A stretch of 64,000 bases of DNA from contig NZ_OMPS01000001.1 of assembly GCF_900313035.1 (NCBI RefSeq), positions 186,001-250,000 of the forward strand. Direction: 5' to 3'. The notes under the pieces were generated by a model. It was not told the DNA's origin, searched no databases, and saw nothing but the letters and a program-made list of their open reading frames with translations. The position numbers and the translations under genes are program-made. The number at the start of each line of letters is the position of its first letter. Position 1 is the stretch's first letter. Source of the stretch: Ruegeria sp. EL01 (lineage in GTDB: Bacteria > Pseudomonadota > Alphaproteobacteria > Rhodobacterales > Rhodobacteraceae). Shown here piece after piece: positions 48,678 through 57,835 of the stretch.

Positions 48678-50333
48678 ATGATCTTGTCTAATGAAGTAGA
48701 GAACCCAGAAGAAAGAGCGCTCGCAGTTGAACGGGCCAATGCGTTGCGTCCAATACTGGAAGTTGAGGAGTCAGGGCAGGATATAGGACTGCTACTGTTG
48801 GAAGCGGCCAAGATTATGGGCGTTTCGAGAAGTACCGCTTGGGATTTTTACCGCCGTCTTAAGATTAATGATGGGCGCGCGAGCTCCTTACTCCCTAAAC
48901 GACGCGGTCCGAAGCATGGCTCACGTCGCCTGGAGCCAGATGTAGAAAGCACTATCGAGCGCGTTCTACGTCAACACTATCTCGTTCCAGAACCTCCAAG
49001 CTTTCTGAGGATCGTCAGCGAGATCCGGGCAGAGTGCGCGGCGAGAGGCTATCGCGTTCCCACTCGGCGCACAATCAAGTCGCGTGTCGACGCTATGGAT
49101 CAACGCGAGGTGATGCGGAAACGGAAAGGTGCAAAGGCGGCGAGGCAAGTTTTCGAGCCGAGGGTAGGGGCCTTGGATGTGGAGCGCCCTTTAGACGTTG
49201 TCCAAATCGATCACACACTGGCTGACATCATTCTTGTCGATCAATTCGAGCGTAAACCTTTGGGGCGACCCTGGTTGACTCTCGCCATCGATGTGGCGAC
49301 CCGCGTTGTTCTGGGCGTACATGTGAGTTTTGATACACCGTCAGTCTTGTCCATCGGTTTGTGTCTGCACCATTGCGTGCGAACGAAGTCGATCCGCGCG
49401 CCAGAGATACTGGAGGAGTTGTATTGGCCTGTTGCTGGGATTCCGCAAGCCGTTCATGTTGACAACGGGCGGGATTTCCGAAGCGACGCCTTCCAGTCGG
49501 CCTGTGCAGATTGGGGAATCTCAATCGAGTACAGGCCACCAGGTCGCGCGCATTATGGCGGCCATATCGAACGTCTGATAGGAACAACCATGGGCGCAGT
49601 TCATGTACTTCCGGGAACAACGCAATCATCCCCCAAGAACAGAGGGGATTATGACAGCTCTGACAATGCGGCGATGACATTGGAGGAGTTCGAGGATTGG
49701 CTGCACTTAGAGATATGTCGCTATCACAACACCCGTCACAGCGGATTGGGGAGAGCACCGCTCGCGGCTTGGGCAGACCTCGGTGGCGATGGCGCAGGCA
49801 GAAAGGTTGTCGATACCGAGGCGTTTCGCATCAGCTTTCTTCCTTCCGAACATCGGCAGCTCGCTCGAACCGGGATCAAGCTGTTTTCTGTCGGCTATTG
49901 GAGCGACGCATTCGGCCCAATGATCGGTCGTGGCGTCGGGAAGGTTACTGTCAAGTACGACCCACGCGATATGTCCCAGATTTGGGCTGTAAATGACGAA
50001 GGACGGACCATAGTAGCGCGCTACAAGAATCTGTCGCGGCCTCGGATTTCGCTTTGGGAGTCGCGTCGTGCGCGTGCGATATTTCACGAACGCCACGGCG
50101 GGACGATCCCGGAGGCGATGCTGTTTCAAATTATTGAAGAACAAAGGCGCATCGCGCACGCGGCAAAACAGCAAACCCTGGCGGTGCGGCTGGAGGGTGA
50201 ACGTCAAGCGCGACTTCCTAACGACAAAACCAGACGCGATCCATCCCGCGAGATGTTCGCGATCGATACCAGTAATCCGGATCTTCCTACTTACCCGATA
50301 GATGACATTCATGGAAACAAACGAAAGACTTGA
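48678..50333 (+). CDS. tniA: TniA-like DDE transposase
   Basis: About 551 aa from ATG 48678; a frame from 48630 would begin inside the fourth end repeat. N-terminal HTH region (LLLLEAAKIMGVSRSTAWDF), then the rve core with DDE: Asp in DVVQIDHTLADI, Asp in AVHVDNGRDFRSD, Glu in HYGGHIERLIGTT, and a Mu-C-type C-terminal beta domain. It cuts and joins transposon ends. It overlaps tniB by 32 bases. Looks intact. Confidence 0.92.
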   Translation: MILSNEVENPEERALAVERANALRPILEVEESGQDIGLLLLEAAKIMGVSRSTAWDFYRRLKINDGRASSLLPKRRGPKHGSRRLEPDVESTIERVLRQHYLVPEPPSFLRIVSEIRAECAARGYRVPTRRTIKSRVDAMDQREVMRKRKGAKAARQVFEPRVGALDVERPLDVVQIDHTLADIILVDQFERKPLGRPWLTLAIDVATRVVLGVHVSFDTPSVLSIGLCLHHCVRTKSIRAPEILEELYWPVAGIPQAVHVDNGRDFRSDAFQSACADWGISIEYRPPGRAHYGGHIERLIGTTMGAVHVLPGTTQSSPKNRGDYDSSDNAAMTLEEFEDWLHLEICRYHNTRHSGLGRAPLAAWADLGGDGAGRKVVDTEAFRISFLPSEHRQLARTGIKLFSVGYWSDAFGPMIGRGVGKVTVKYDPRDMSQIWAVNDEGRTIVARYKNLSRPRISLWESRRARAIFHERHGGTIPEAMLFQIIEEQRRIAHAAKQQTLAVRLEGERQARLPNDKTRRDPSREMFAIDTSNPDLPTYPIDDIHGNKRKT

Positions 50334-51165
50334 CCTGGTCCGCAGTGACCGGTGGATCGCATTCGATCGCGCAAATATTGTACTCAACAGGCTCACTTCT
50401 CTCATGGAGATGCCAAGACAGTCCCGGATGCCTGGCCTTATGGTTTACGGTAGTTCAGGGATAGGAAAGACCATGATCGCTAAGCGAATGGAAAGCCTGT
50501 ACCCAACTCAATACGAAGCAGATATTGGCGTTACCCAAACTCCGATCCTGTTATTGCAGGCGCCACCCGCCCCCGATGAGAGGCGATTTTATCAGCATAT
50601 TCTGGCATCAATCGGTGCGCCCATGTGGGGGCGGCACACGGTGTCCGAACTGGAGGTGCGCGCCCTCAGCCACTTGCGCGACATGGACCTGAAGATGATC
50701 ATGATCGACGAAGTCCACAACTTGCTGGCGGGCAGCTATCGCGAGCAACGGCGTTTCCTAAACATGCTGCGGTTCCTCGCCAATGATCTCAGTGCATCTC
50801 TCGTCGTCTTTGGTGTGAATGAAGCGGTCGACGCTATTCGCGGCGATGAACAACTGGCCCGGCGTCTGGACGAGCATTTCTTGCCTCTCTGGGAAGACGA
50901 TATCGAATTCTCTCGTCTCATCCAGACGCTGATTGCCGCGATGCAACTGGAACGCGGGTCCAGTCTCAGTGTGCATTCGCTGCGAACCATTCTGGGTATG
51001 ACTGGCGGTGTTACATCGCGGGTATTCACGATGGTCAAGGCGCTTGCGATAGACGCAATCGAGACAGGCGAGGAGCGTATCACAGATGAGGCGGTTCAAG
51101 CCTGGCAACCAATCTGGGCGAAGCACAGCTGGAGCATTCGAAGACAGCCCGTTCCGGCGTTTTAG
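50302..51165 (+). CDS. tniB: TniB AAA+ ATPase
   Basis: 287 aa. Walker A GSSGIGKTMIAKR, Walker B LKMIMIDEVHNLLAG, sensor region FLANDLSASLVVFGVNE, arginine-finger region QLARRLDEHFLPLWEDD. It is the target-selecting/regulating ATPase that partners TniA, related to TnsC and MuB. The start is ATG 50302 or 50311. Overlaps tniQ by one base (TAGTG). Confidence 0.92.
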   Translation: MTFMETNERLDLVRSDRWIAFDRANIVLNRLTSLMEMPRQSRMPGLMVYGSSGIGKTMIAKRMESLYPTQYEADIGVTQTPILLLQAPPAPDERRFYQHILASIGAPMWGRHTVSELEVRALSHLRDMDLKMIMIDEVHNLLAGSYREQRRFLNMLRFLANDLSASLVVFGVNEAVDAIRGDEQLARRLDEHFLPLWEDDIEFSRLIQTLIAAMQLERGSSLSVHSLRTILGMTGGVTSRVFTMVKALAIDAIETGEERITDEAVQAWQPIWAKHSWSIRRQPVPAF

Positions 51166-52100
51166 TGACTATTCGTCCGCGACCGAGACGTCCACAGCCG
51201 CGTCAAGACGAATTGTTATCAAGTTGGGTCACCCGGCTTGCTGCGGCCAATTATTGCTCTGTTCCTGAATTGCTTGGCTATCTCGGGTTTTCGAGCGAAA
51301 GCCCACCTGATACTGGTCACGAACTGCAGGGCGCAGATACCAAACGGTTTGGTGCCCTTGCCCGTCTATCGTCGAGTGACATACAGGGCATGTTGCTCGT
51401 ACGTCGCGCAGGATTTCCAATCGATTTTGTATCCTGTTCAGACTTTCAACACTGTCCGACATGCACGCAAAAAGTGCCCGGAGTTTCCCTGAGGCACTGG
51501 CGCTACGTATGGTCTACGATCTGTTATTCCTGCGGTACAGGTCTATTACCTCTCGGCACTGTGCCAGGTGAAAAGTTTCAAGTTCCGTCACGGTTGGAAG
51601 TCCGAGCTTCAAAGGGCGCAGTGTGGTTGGAGCAACTGTATTGGCGCGGAAGTCAGCAAGTTGGTCGGCAAGTGGACTTGGCTCTACAGATAGTACGGGT
51701 ACTTGCGCCAGAGCTTCGTCATGCGGGGCTCTGCTCCAAATCCCGCCATGACCGGTATGCAATGCTCGCTGCCGTTCACCTATTGATGACGCGACCATTG
51801 GTGGCCGTGTCTATTGCGATGCGTCGTGATCCTACCGCAGGAGAAAGGCTACGTATGGCATTCCCTGGTCAACGCAATTTATTGGATCAACTTGTTTACC
51901 TTTCATGCAGTTCGCCAACCCCGGCGAAAGATGATTGCAAAATTCAGAAGGCCCGGTTCCCGGCACGAAAGTCCGACAACACAATTAAACCCGATTTTCT
52001 GGCGGCGGCTAAAAAAGCAATCGAACAACTCGGTGTAAATGCGGACCGTGCGGAGTTGCTCCGATGTGCGGATCGCACCCTCGAAAAAAGTCGCCGCTAG
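51165..52100 (+). CDS. tniQ: TniQ targeting protein
   Basis: 311 aa, GTG start within the tniB stop. LSSWVTRLAAANYCSVPELL begins the TniQ domain, followed by a zinc-ribbon: HCPTCTQKVPGVSLRHW and ICYSCGTGLLPLG. The C-terminal part is a helical DNA-binding-like region (NADRAELLRCADRTLEKSRR). TniQ/TnsD proteins select the insertion target; the target of this one is unknown. Confidence 0.9.
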   Translation: MTIRPRPRRPQPRQDELLSSWVTRLAAANYCSVPELLGYLGFSSESPPDTGHELQGADTKRFGALARLSSSDIQGMLLVRRAGFPIDFVSCSDFQHCPTCTQKVPGVSLRHWRYVWSTICYSCGTGLLPLGTVPGEKFQVPSRLEVRASKGAVWLEQLYWRGSQQVGRQVDLALQIVRVLAPELRHAGLCSKSRHDRYAMLAAVHLLMTRPLVAVSIAMRRDPTAGERLRMAFPGQRNLLDQLVYLSCSSPTPAKDDCKIQKARFPARKSDNTIKPDFLAAAKKAIEQLGVNADRAELLRCADRTLEKSRR

Positions 52101-52107
52101 CCTGTGG

Positions 52108-52187
52108 ATATCCGAGAATTAAGGGCACAAAATCGGGTCAAATGTCCCAGAGTGTATTTGCGTCCAGTAATTAAGGGCACAGTGACA
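52108..52187 (-). repeat. Right-end repeats and TIR of Tni transposon
   Basis: Two inverted 22-bp copies, 52108-52129 and 52160-52181, the second inside the 28-bp TIR (52160-52187). Both end AATTAAGGGCACA on the forward strand, the reverse of the left-end consensus. Confidence 0.87.
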
Positions 52188-52407
52188 CCACCGCAGGAGC
52201 CGTGTCGAAACCAAGATGCATTGTGTGAAACTTCTGGGCCAGAACCTCATGACGAGAGACTTCGATAGGCAGGTCGCGGAAATCCAAATCCGTATCGCCG
52301 TGCTCAATCGTTACACCGCTCTCGGCATACCCGTGACAGAGGCCGTAGGATAAGTCTGCCCGGGGAAAGCGGAAGTACGTACAAACCCTGATTTGTGCAA
52401 CAAGGCC
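52188..52407 (+). pseudogene. IS5-family transposase C-terminal remnant
   Basis: From 52189 the frame reads HRRSRVETKMHCVKLLGQNL then MTRDFDRQVAEIQIRIAVLN and ends GIPVTEAVG-TAA at 52351-52353: the C-terminus of an IS5-family DDE transposase common in alphaproteobacteria. The IS end GGCCTTGTTGCACAAATC (inverted) lies at about 52390-52407. Its 5' part is missing at the Tni right end. Confidence 0.82.
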
Positions 52408-52861
52408 TCTAATTACAACCCTTGGCTCACTAAACTGAGCGATCAATCTCTTGAAGAACGTTTGGCCGCCTTTGCATTTCGCCGCGTTTGCACGAGGATA
52501 TCGAGAACATCCACTGCCCGGCAGGCGATTGCAAATCAATCTGCCGAGAGGGGCTGTTCGTGTCGATGGCTCGCCACAACCAGTGCTTATTGCCGCGGAT
52601 CGTGATGACAACCTCGTCCAAGTGCCATTTGTCGTTCGGCTTGGGGCGATCGCGCCGAATGCACGCGGCAAAATGTGCGCCGAAACGATTGACCCAGAGC
52701 CGAATGGTTCCCCGGCTCTCGATGACACCCCGCTCCGCCAAGAGATCTTCGACATCAGCAGTGCTCAAGGCAAACCGATGGTATGCCCAGACCGCGTAGG
52801 CAATGACCTCAGGAAGGTAGCGAAAGCCCTTCAGGCGCGGCATGCTGGATGGAATGATCAT
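52408..52861 (-). pseudogene. IS6-family transposase, frameshifted and interrupted
   Basis: Frame 1 from 52861 reads FRYLPEVIAYAVWAYHRFAL, LSTADVEDLLAERGVIESRG, KWHLDEVVITIRGNKHWLWR, ending in nonsense after AIDTN. Frame 2 picks up QTFFKRLIAQFSEPRVVI, which then runs into the IS5 end at about 52407. So a frameshift at about 52550 and a later IS5 insertion both break the gene. It is unrelated in detail to the intact IS6 at 34217. Confidence 0.85.
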
Positions 52862-52974
52862 TCTTTGCCTTTAGTCGCTTTCGCAATGCCAGACAACTTG
52901 GCAATACCCATGGAAGGTCTCGTACGTAAGGTGGGGAAAGGGTAGGGGGCGGCCATGCGACCGCCCCGCCAGGG

Positions 52975-54576
52975 TCAGGCCTGCTGTGCAGGCGAGTCGT
53001 CGTCGATCATATCGGGCTCATCCGGTACGATCACGCGACGCTCAAGATCCTCTTTGGGTGTGAACATCGGGTAGACGCAGAGGAATGCACCGACGATCAG
53101 GTATCCGATGGTGATCCCGTCGAACTGAGGCATCTGCAACGTGTAGGAGTGGATGATTCCGACGGAGGACATCACACCGCCTGCAACGGCAAATGCACCA
53201 GCCATCCGGAAGCGGCCGTCGATTACGTCGGCCACGATCGCACCCCAAACCAGACCTGTGATGATTGCACCCTGGCTCAGGGCAAGGTGTCCCTCATAAT
53301 GGGCGCCTTCCATGAGAAGGGCTGCGGTCAGACCTTCATCGCCCAAAGAGGGCAATCCTTCGACACCGCTGCTGCGTAGCGCGTTCATCAGAGATCCCCA
53401 CTTGACCATCAGGAAAGCCGAGATGTGGGGCAAGATCGCAAAGGATACGGCTGCCATATGCATTGGCTTCACGGCCCAGGCGGTATTGGTGATCAGGCTC
53501 ACAGAGACAAAAACCAACACAGGTGCGGCGGCGGCAATCGGGATCAGGCCCGCAAGGAAGGACAGGAAGCCGAGGAAGGCAGCCGCAGCGATTACGACGG
53601 CCACACCGACGATGTACCCTGCATGCGCATCAAGCCGTTTGTAAGCGGGATGACCAATGTAGACGGTTGTTGGGAAAGGCGAGCCAAAAAGCGCCCCCAG
53701 CATTGTGCCTGCACCGTCTGTAACCTGGCACAATCCGACCGGGTAGTGGTCGCCTGCGGCTTCGGCCGATTCCACGTTGTTCATGGTTTCGATGAAGTTG
53801 TAGATCTGCACCGGGATCAATACCAGAAACAGCTCGGGGTTGGCGAACAGGTACTGCACTCCGGCGATAAGGTCACCGATGTATGGGATCGGCGGGTAGA
53901 ACCCGATGCCGCTTACATCGATTTTGGAGTCACCAAGAATAACGGCAATTACCGTACCTGCAGCGATGGCGACAAGACCGGCAGGGACGTTGCCTGGCAG
54001 ACGAAAACGACCGATCAGACCCCAAAGGATAAACAGCAGCGAAGTAAAGCCGATGATGGGGTTCTCGAATATTTCGGCCAGTGGCACGGAGCCGATGAAA
54101 ACCAAGGCGATACCGCAAAGCGTTCCCAGCATACCGGCGCGCGGCGTGATCCGCTTGAGGTATGGCCCCACGATGGCGCCCAAGGCCGCAACGATGCCGC
54201 CCATGAACCCGGCCCCGATGCCGACTTGCCATGCAAGCATGGGGTCATCGGTTGCCCAATAGATAGGTCCGATCACACCGAACAGGTAGACGAACATAAC
54301 CGGCGTCGAGATGCCGTAAGGCAAGGCGGTTACATCTTTACCCTGCTTGTTTGCCGCATATTTGGCGAGATACGTGTAGACTGTAACCCCTGCCAAAATC
54401 GCTATGGCGGCACCGGGGACGATGCGGCCGAAGACAATGTCTGCGGGCATTTGGAAAACGAACTGGCAGACCCCTGACAGGATCAGCAAGTTGACAAGGT
54501 TGTCGGTAAACAGCGCCCAGAAAGCGCTGAAATCGCTGCGAGTAAACAGCTTGTATTCGTAAGTCCTCCCGTCCAT
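52975..54576 (-). CDS. NCS2 family purine permease
   Basis: 533 aa, about 13 hydrophobic segments. Motifs: MPADIVFGRIVPGAAIAILA, NFIETMNNVESAEAAGDHYP, GALFGSPFPTTVYIGHPAYK (NCS2 core around TM8-10). It imports xanthine, uric acid or hypoxanthine by proton symport. It sits just downstream of xdhC in the xdh operon, so the substrate is probably that of xanthine dehydrogenase. Confidence 0.9.
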   Translation of the reverse strand: MDGRTYEYKLFTRSDFSAFWALFTDNLVNLLILSGVCQFVFQMPADIVFGRIVPGAAIAILAGVTVYTYLAKYAANKQGKDVTALPYGISTPVMFVYLFGVIGPIYWATDDPMLAWQVGIGAGFMGGIVAALGAIVGPYLKRITPRAGMLGTLCGIALVFIGSVPLAEIFENPIIGFTSLLFILWGLIGRFRLPGNVPAGLVAIAAGTVIAVILGDSKIDVSGIGFYPPIPYIGDLIAGVQYLFANPELFLVLIPVQIYNFIETMNNVESAEAAGDHYPVGLCQVTDGAGTMLGALFGSPFPTTVYIGHPAYKRLDAHAGYIVGVAVVIAAAAFLGFLSFLAGLIPIAAAAPVLVFVSVSLITNTAWAVKPMHMAAVSFAILPHISAFLMVKWGSLMNALRSSGVEGLPSLGDEGLTAALLMEGAHYEGHLALSQGAIITGLVWGAIVADVIDGRFRMAGAFAVAGGVMSSVGIIHSYTLQMPQFDGITIGYLIVGAFLCVYPMFTPKEDLERRVIVPDEPDMIDDDSPAQQA

Positions 54577-54619
54577 GACGGTCTCCTCCTCTGATATGTC
54601 CGGAATGGCCCGACAGAGG

Positions 54620-55498
54620 TCAGGCCGATCTCCCTTTCCGGTCGTGGTAGTGGCCCTGCAGGGGCGCCTGGCTTACCCCGGTTGGGGCGGTCGCGGCAGT
54701 TTCAGAGGTCAATTCAGCCATCACCTCGGCCACCACGAAGGCGGCGATGACGCTGGGCCGCTTGTCGCGGCTGCCGCTTGCCCCAATGGGACATTTCAAA
54801 TGTTCGATAGACTGTCCGTCACAATATTTGTGCGCCCAGTTCCGTAATTTCACCCGCTTGGTGGCAGATCCAATCATCCCGACATAAGCGGCGTCCTGAC
54901 GTTCAAGCGCTGCGGAGGTCAGCAGGAAATCCAACCCGTGATCGTGGGTCAGAACGATGAAGGCACTTCCTTCGGGGGCGTTCCAGATATCAGCTTCAGG
55001 GATTGCGCTGACTCGCGTTTCAACGTTTGCAGTGCAAAGCTCGATTTCGTCGGCTCGGGTGTCGACGAGGATACAGCGCACCGGCAGGTGCTGAAGTTGA
55101 TTAGCCAATGCGCGTCCCACGTGGCCAGCACCCATGACGTAGACATGCGGTAAAGCCTCGTTGTGCAGGGTCGCGCGTTCAGTTGCAGCCCGTTTGTCTG
55201 ATGCCCGCATACGGGTCAGTTTCAACTCGACCCGTCCGCCGCAGCACTGACCGATTTCCGGCCCAAGGGGAACGTCCAGATCCTGATGTAACGTGCCATC
55301 GCGCAGCATGTCCCGCGCGGCGTTGATGACCATAAACTCCAGTTGGCCACCGCCGATGGTTGCCCACAGCGATCCCGGCGCCACGAACATCTCTGTCCCC
55401 TCATTGCGTGGAGAGGACCCGCGCACGCGCGTCAGCGCAACGCGGATCACGCTATACTGCGTGGACAGAAATTCGCTCAGGGAACCGGGGACAGTCAT
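54620..55498 (-). CDS. xdhC: Xanthine dehydrogenase accessory protein XdhC
   Basis: 292 aa. VALTRVRGSSPRNEGTEMFV, GSLWATIGGGQLEF, and the Rossmann motif YVMGAGHVGRALANQL; CCGGRV with two Cys for molybdenum cofactor binding. XdhC inserts sulfurated molybdenum cofactor into XdhB. Stop of xdhB is four bases upstream of its start. Confidence 0.93.
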   Translation of the reverse strand: MTVPGSLSEFLSTQYSVIRVALTRVRGSSPRNEGTEMFVAPGSLWATIGGGQLEFMVINAARDMLRDGTLHQDLDVPLGPEIGQCCGGRVELKLTRMRASDKRAATERATLHNEALPHVYVMGAGHVGRALANQLQHLPVRCILVDTRADEIELCTANVETRVSAIPEADIWNAPEGSAFIVLTHDHGLDFLLTSAALERQDAAYVGMIGSATKRVKLRNWAHKYCDGQSIEHLKCPIGASGSRDKRPSVIAAFVVAEVMAELTSETAATAPTGVSQAPLQGHYHDRKGRSA

Positions 55499-55501
55499 GG
55501 C

Positions 55502-57820
55502 TTAAGATCCCGCTTGCAGCCGCGACACCGCCATCAGGACACGTTCGGGCGTGGCTGGGGCGTCCAAGCGCGGACACTCCCGGTAGTCGACGACAGAGGC
55601 CACGGCCATCGACAGAGCCTCGAATACCGAAATCCCCAGCATGAAGGGCGGCTCGCCAACAGCCTTGGAGCGTTTGATGGTCAGTTCACGGTTCTCCGAC
55701 CAATCGGCGAGGTTCACATTGAAGATACGCGGGCGGTCCGACGCGAGCGGGATTTTGTATGTCGATGGAGCATGAGTGCGCAGCCGACCGGCATCATCCC
55801 ACCAAAGCTCTTCGGTGGTCAGCCAACCCATGCCCTGAATAAAGGCGCCTTCTATCTGTCCTTTGTCCAGCACAGGGTTCAGCGAGCGTCCAACGTCGTG
55901 CAGCACATCCGTACGCTCAACCCGGTACTCGCCGGTCAGAGTATCAATTGTCACTTCCGAACACGACGCGCCATAGGCGAAGTAGTAGAACGGACGGCCT
56001 TGTCCCTTGGCCCGGTCCCAGTGGATTTTCGGTGTTTTATAGAACCCGGCCGCCGACAACTGCACACGCGCCAGATAGGCCTGTTTGATAAACACATCGA
56101 ACGGCAGAACTTCGTCGCCGATATACACCTGATTGGCGTGGAAGGTGACGTCCTCAAAGGCAACGTTCCAATTCTCGGTGGCGAATTTCACCAGACGTGC
56201 TTTGATCTGCTCAACCGCGTTCAACGCCGCCATGCCGTTCAGATCGGTCCCGCTGGAGGCCGCAGTGGCCGAGGTGTTCGGAACTTTCTCAGTGGTTGTC
56301 TTGGTGATCTTAATCCGGCTGAAATCAACCTGAAAGGCCTCGGCCACGACTTGCGCAACCTTCGTGTTGAGGCCTTGCCCCATTTCGGTGCCGCCGTGGT
56401 TCAGGTGGATCGAGCCGTCGTTGTAGACATGCACCAGAGCGCCAGCCTGATTGTACCAGGTCGCCGTAAAGGAAATACCGAACTTAACGGGGGTCAGCGC
56501 GATCCCCTTTTTCAGGATCGGTGATGTTTTGTTGAATTCGATGATGTTCTGACGGCGCTGACGGTATTCCGAAGTCTCTTCCAGCTCTCCGACCAGCCGG
56601 TCAAGGATGCTGTCTTCGACCTCCAGATGATACGGGGTTACGTTGCGGTCCTCGGTGCCGTAGAAATTCACTTTGCGCACATCCAGCGGGTCTTGTCCCG
56701 TGGCATAGGCGATCTCTTCGATCATCCGTTCTGCCGCGATCACACCTTGTGGCCCACCAAACCCGCGGAACGCGGTGTTCGAGACTGTGTTGGTTTTCAT
56801 CGGATGGCTGTTCAGGCGAACATTTGGATAGAAATAGGCGTTGTCCGCGTGAAAAAGCGCCCGGTCGGTCACAGGACCTGAAAGGTCTGCTGAGAACCCG
56901 CAGCGCGCGGCAAAGCTGCCTTCGACCGCCTGAATGCGACCTTCGTCGTCAAAGGCAACATCATAGTCGATCACAAAGTCATGGCGTTTGCCTGTTGCCG
57001 TCATATCCTGATCCCGGTCCGGGCGGATTTTCACAGCGCGGTTCCACTTTTTCGCAGCCATGGCGGCAACCGCGCAGAACAGGTTCATCTGGCTTTCCTT
57101 GCCGCCAAATCCACCACCCATTCGGCGTACATTGACCACAACGGCGTTGGACGGAATCCCAAGGACATGCGCCACCATATGCTGCGCCTCGGACGGGTGC
57201 TGCGTGGAGCAATGCACGATCACATCATCATCTTCGCCGGGAATGGCAAAGGCGATATGACCTTCGAGGTACATGTGATCTTGACCACCAACATTCATGC
57301 GGCCTTTGATCCGGTTCGGAGCGGCGGCCTGCGCCAGTGCAACTTCGCCGCGCTCCAGCTTGAGCGGTGCCGTGACATACGGGTAACCTGCTTCTTGCGC
57401 GGCAATCGGGTCCAGCGCATGGGGCAGGGTTTCGTATTCGATCTTTGCCAGTTCTGCGGCCCGGCGCGCAACGTCACGGGTTTCGGCAACCACGGCAAAC
57501 AGAGGTTGGCCGTGGAACTGAATGGCATCAGTCGGGAAAACCGGTTCGTCGTCCAGATGTGTTGGGCTGATGTCATTGGCCCCCGGCACGTCATCCGCGG
57601 TCAGCACACCGACAACTCCGGGGGTGGTCAGAACCTCGGTGAAATCGATGCCCAAAAGCTTGGCATGTGCGACGTCCGAGACACCGAGATATGCATGCAG
57701 TGTACCTTCGGGCTGGGCGATGTCGTCGGTGTAGTCAGCCCGCCCAGTGACATGCTTGATCGCGCTGTCATGCTTTACGTTGGTGTGGGCCGCCCCGGTG
57801 ATGGAAACGTTGTCTTTCAT
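55502..57820 (-). CDS. xdhB: Xanthine dehydrogenase molybdenum-binding subunit
   Basis: 772 aa. YTDDIAQPEGTLHAYLGVSD, GGFGGKESQMNLFCAVAAMA (Mo cofactor), AFRGFGGPQGVIAAERMIEE, and the active-site Glu region SKAVGEPPFMLGISVFEALS. It hydroxylates hypoxanthine and xanthine to urate, passing electrons to XdhA. Close (15 bases) behind xdhA. Length and motifs are intact. Confidence 0.95.
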   Translation of the reverse strand: MKDNVSITGAAHTNVKHDSAIKHVTGRADYTDDIAQPEGTLHAYLGVSDVAHAKLLGIDFTEVLTTPGVVGVLTADDVPGANDISPTHLDDEPVFPTDAIQFHGQPLFAVVAETRDVARRAAELAKIEYETLPHALDPIAAQEAGYPYVTAPLKLERGEVALAQAAAPNRIKGRMNVGGQDHMYLEGHIAFAIPGEDDDVIVHCSTQHPSEAQHMVAHVLGIPSNAVVVNVRRMGGGFGGKESQMNLFCAVAAMAAKKWNRAVKIRPDRDQDMTATGKRHDFVIDYDVAFDDEGRIQAVEGSFAARCGFSADLSGPVTDRALFHADNAYFYPNVRLNSHPMKTNTVSNTAFRGFGGPQGVIAAERMIEEIAYATGQDPLDVRKVNFYGTEDRNVTPYHLEVEDSILDRLVGELEETSEYRQRRQNIIEFNKTSPILKKGIALTPVKFGISFTATWYNQAGALVHVYNDGSIHLNHGGTEMGQGLNTKVAQVVAEAFQVDFSRIKITKTTTEKVPNTSATAASSGTDLNGMAALNAVEQIKARLVKFATENWNVAFEDVTFHANQVYIGDEVLPFDVFIKQAYLARVQLSAAGFYKTPKIHWDRAKGQGRPFYYFAYGASCSEVTIDTLTGEYRVERTDVLHDVGRSLNPVLDKGQIEGAFIQGMGWLTTEELWWDDAGRLRTHAPSTYKIPLASDRPRIFNVNLADWSENRELTIKRSKAVGEPPFMLGISVFEALSMAVASVVDYRECPRLDAPATPERVLMAVSRLQAGS

Positions 57821-57835
57821 TTTGTCGTCTCCTGA

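Larger units (their letters stand above)
48526..52187 (+). mobile_element. Tni-type transposon (tniA-tniB-tniQ), 3,662 bp
   Basis: 28-bp terminal inverted repeats at 48526-48553 and 52160-52187 begin TGTCACTGTGCC and match at 26 of 28. Inside each end lie further 22-bp copies related to the TIR: three at the left, in a row 20 bases apart, and one at the right. The genes form one unit with overlaps; no resolvase gene and no cargo. Family relation is to Tn5053/Tn402 and more distantly to Tn7-like elements. The flanking 5-mers (GCCAC and CCACC) do not match, so no target duplication is seen. Confidence 0.9.

Noticed and set aside
48526..52187. CRISPR-associated transposon (CAST)
   Set aside because: TniA, TniB and TniQ are present but no cas12k, cascade gene or array lies within or beside the element.
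53425..54477. 350-codon open frame on the forward strand
   Set aside because: It lies entirely antisense to the NCS2 permease gene, with high-GC, Arg/Asp/Gly-rich composition and no domain.
55343..56524. 393-codon open frame on the forward strand
   Set aside because: Antisense to xdhC/xdhB; a shadow of the strong codon bias of those genes.
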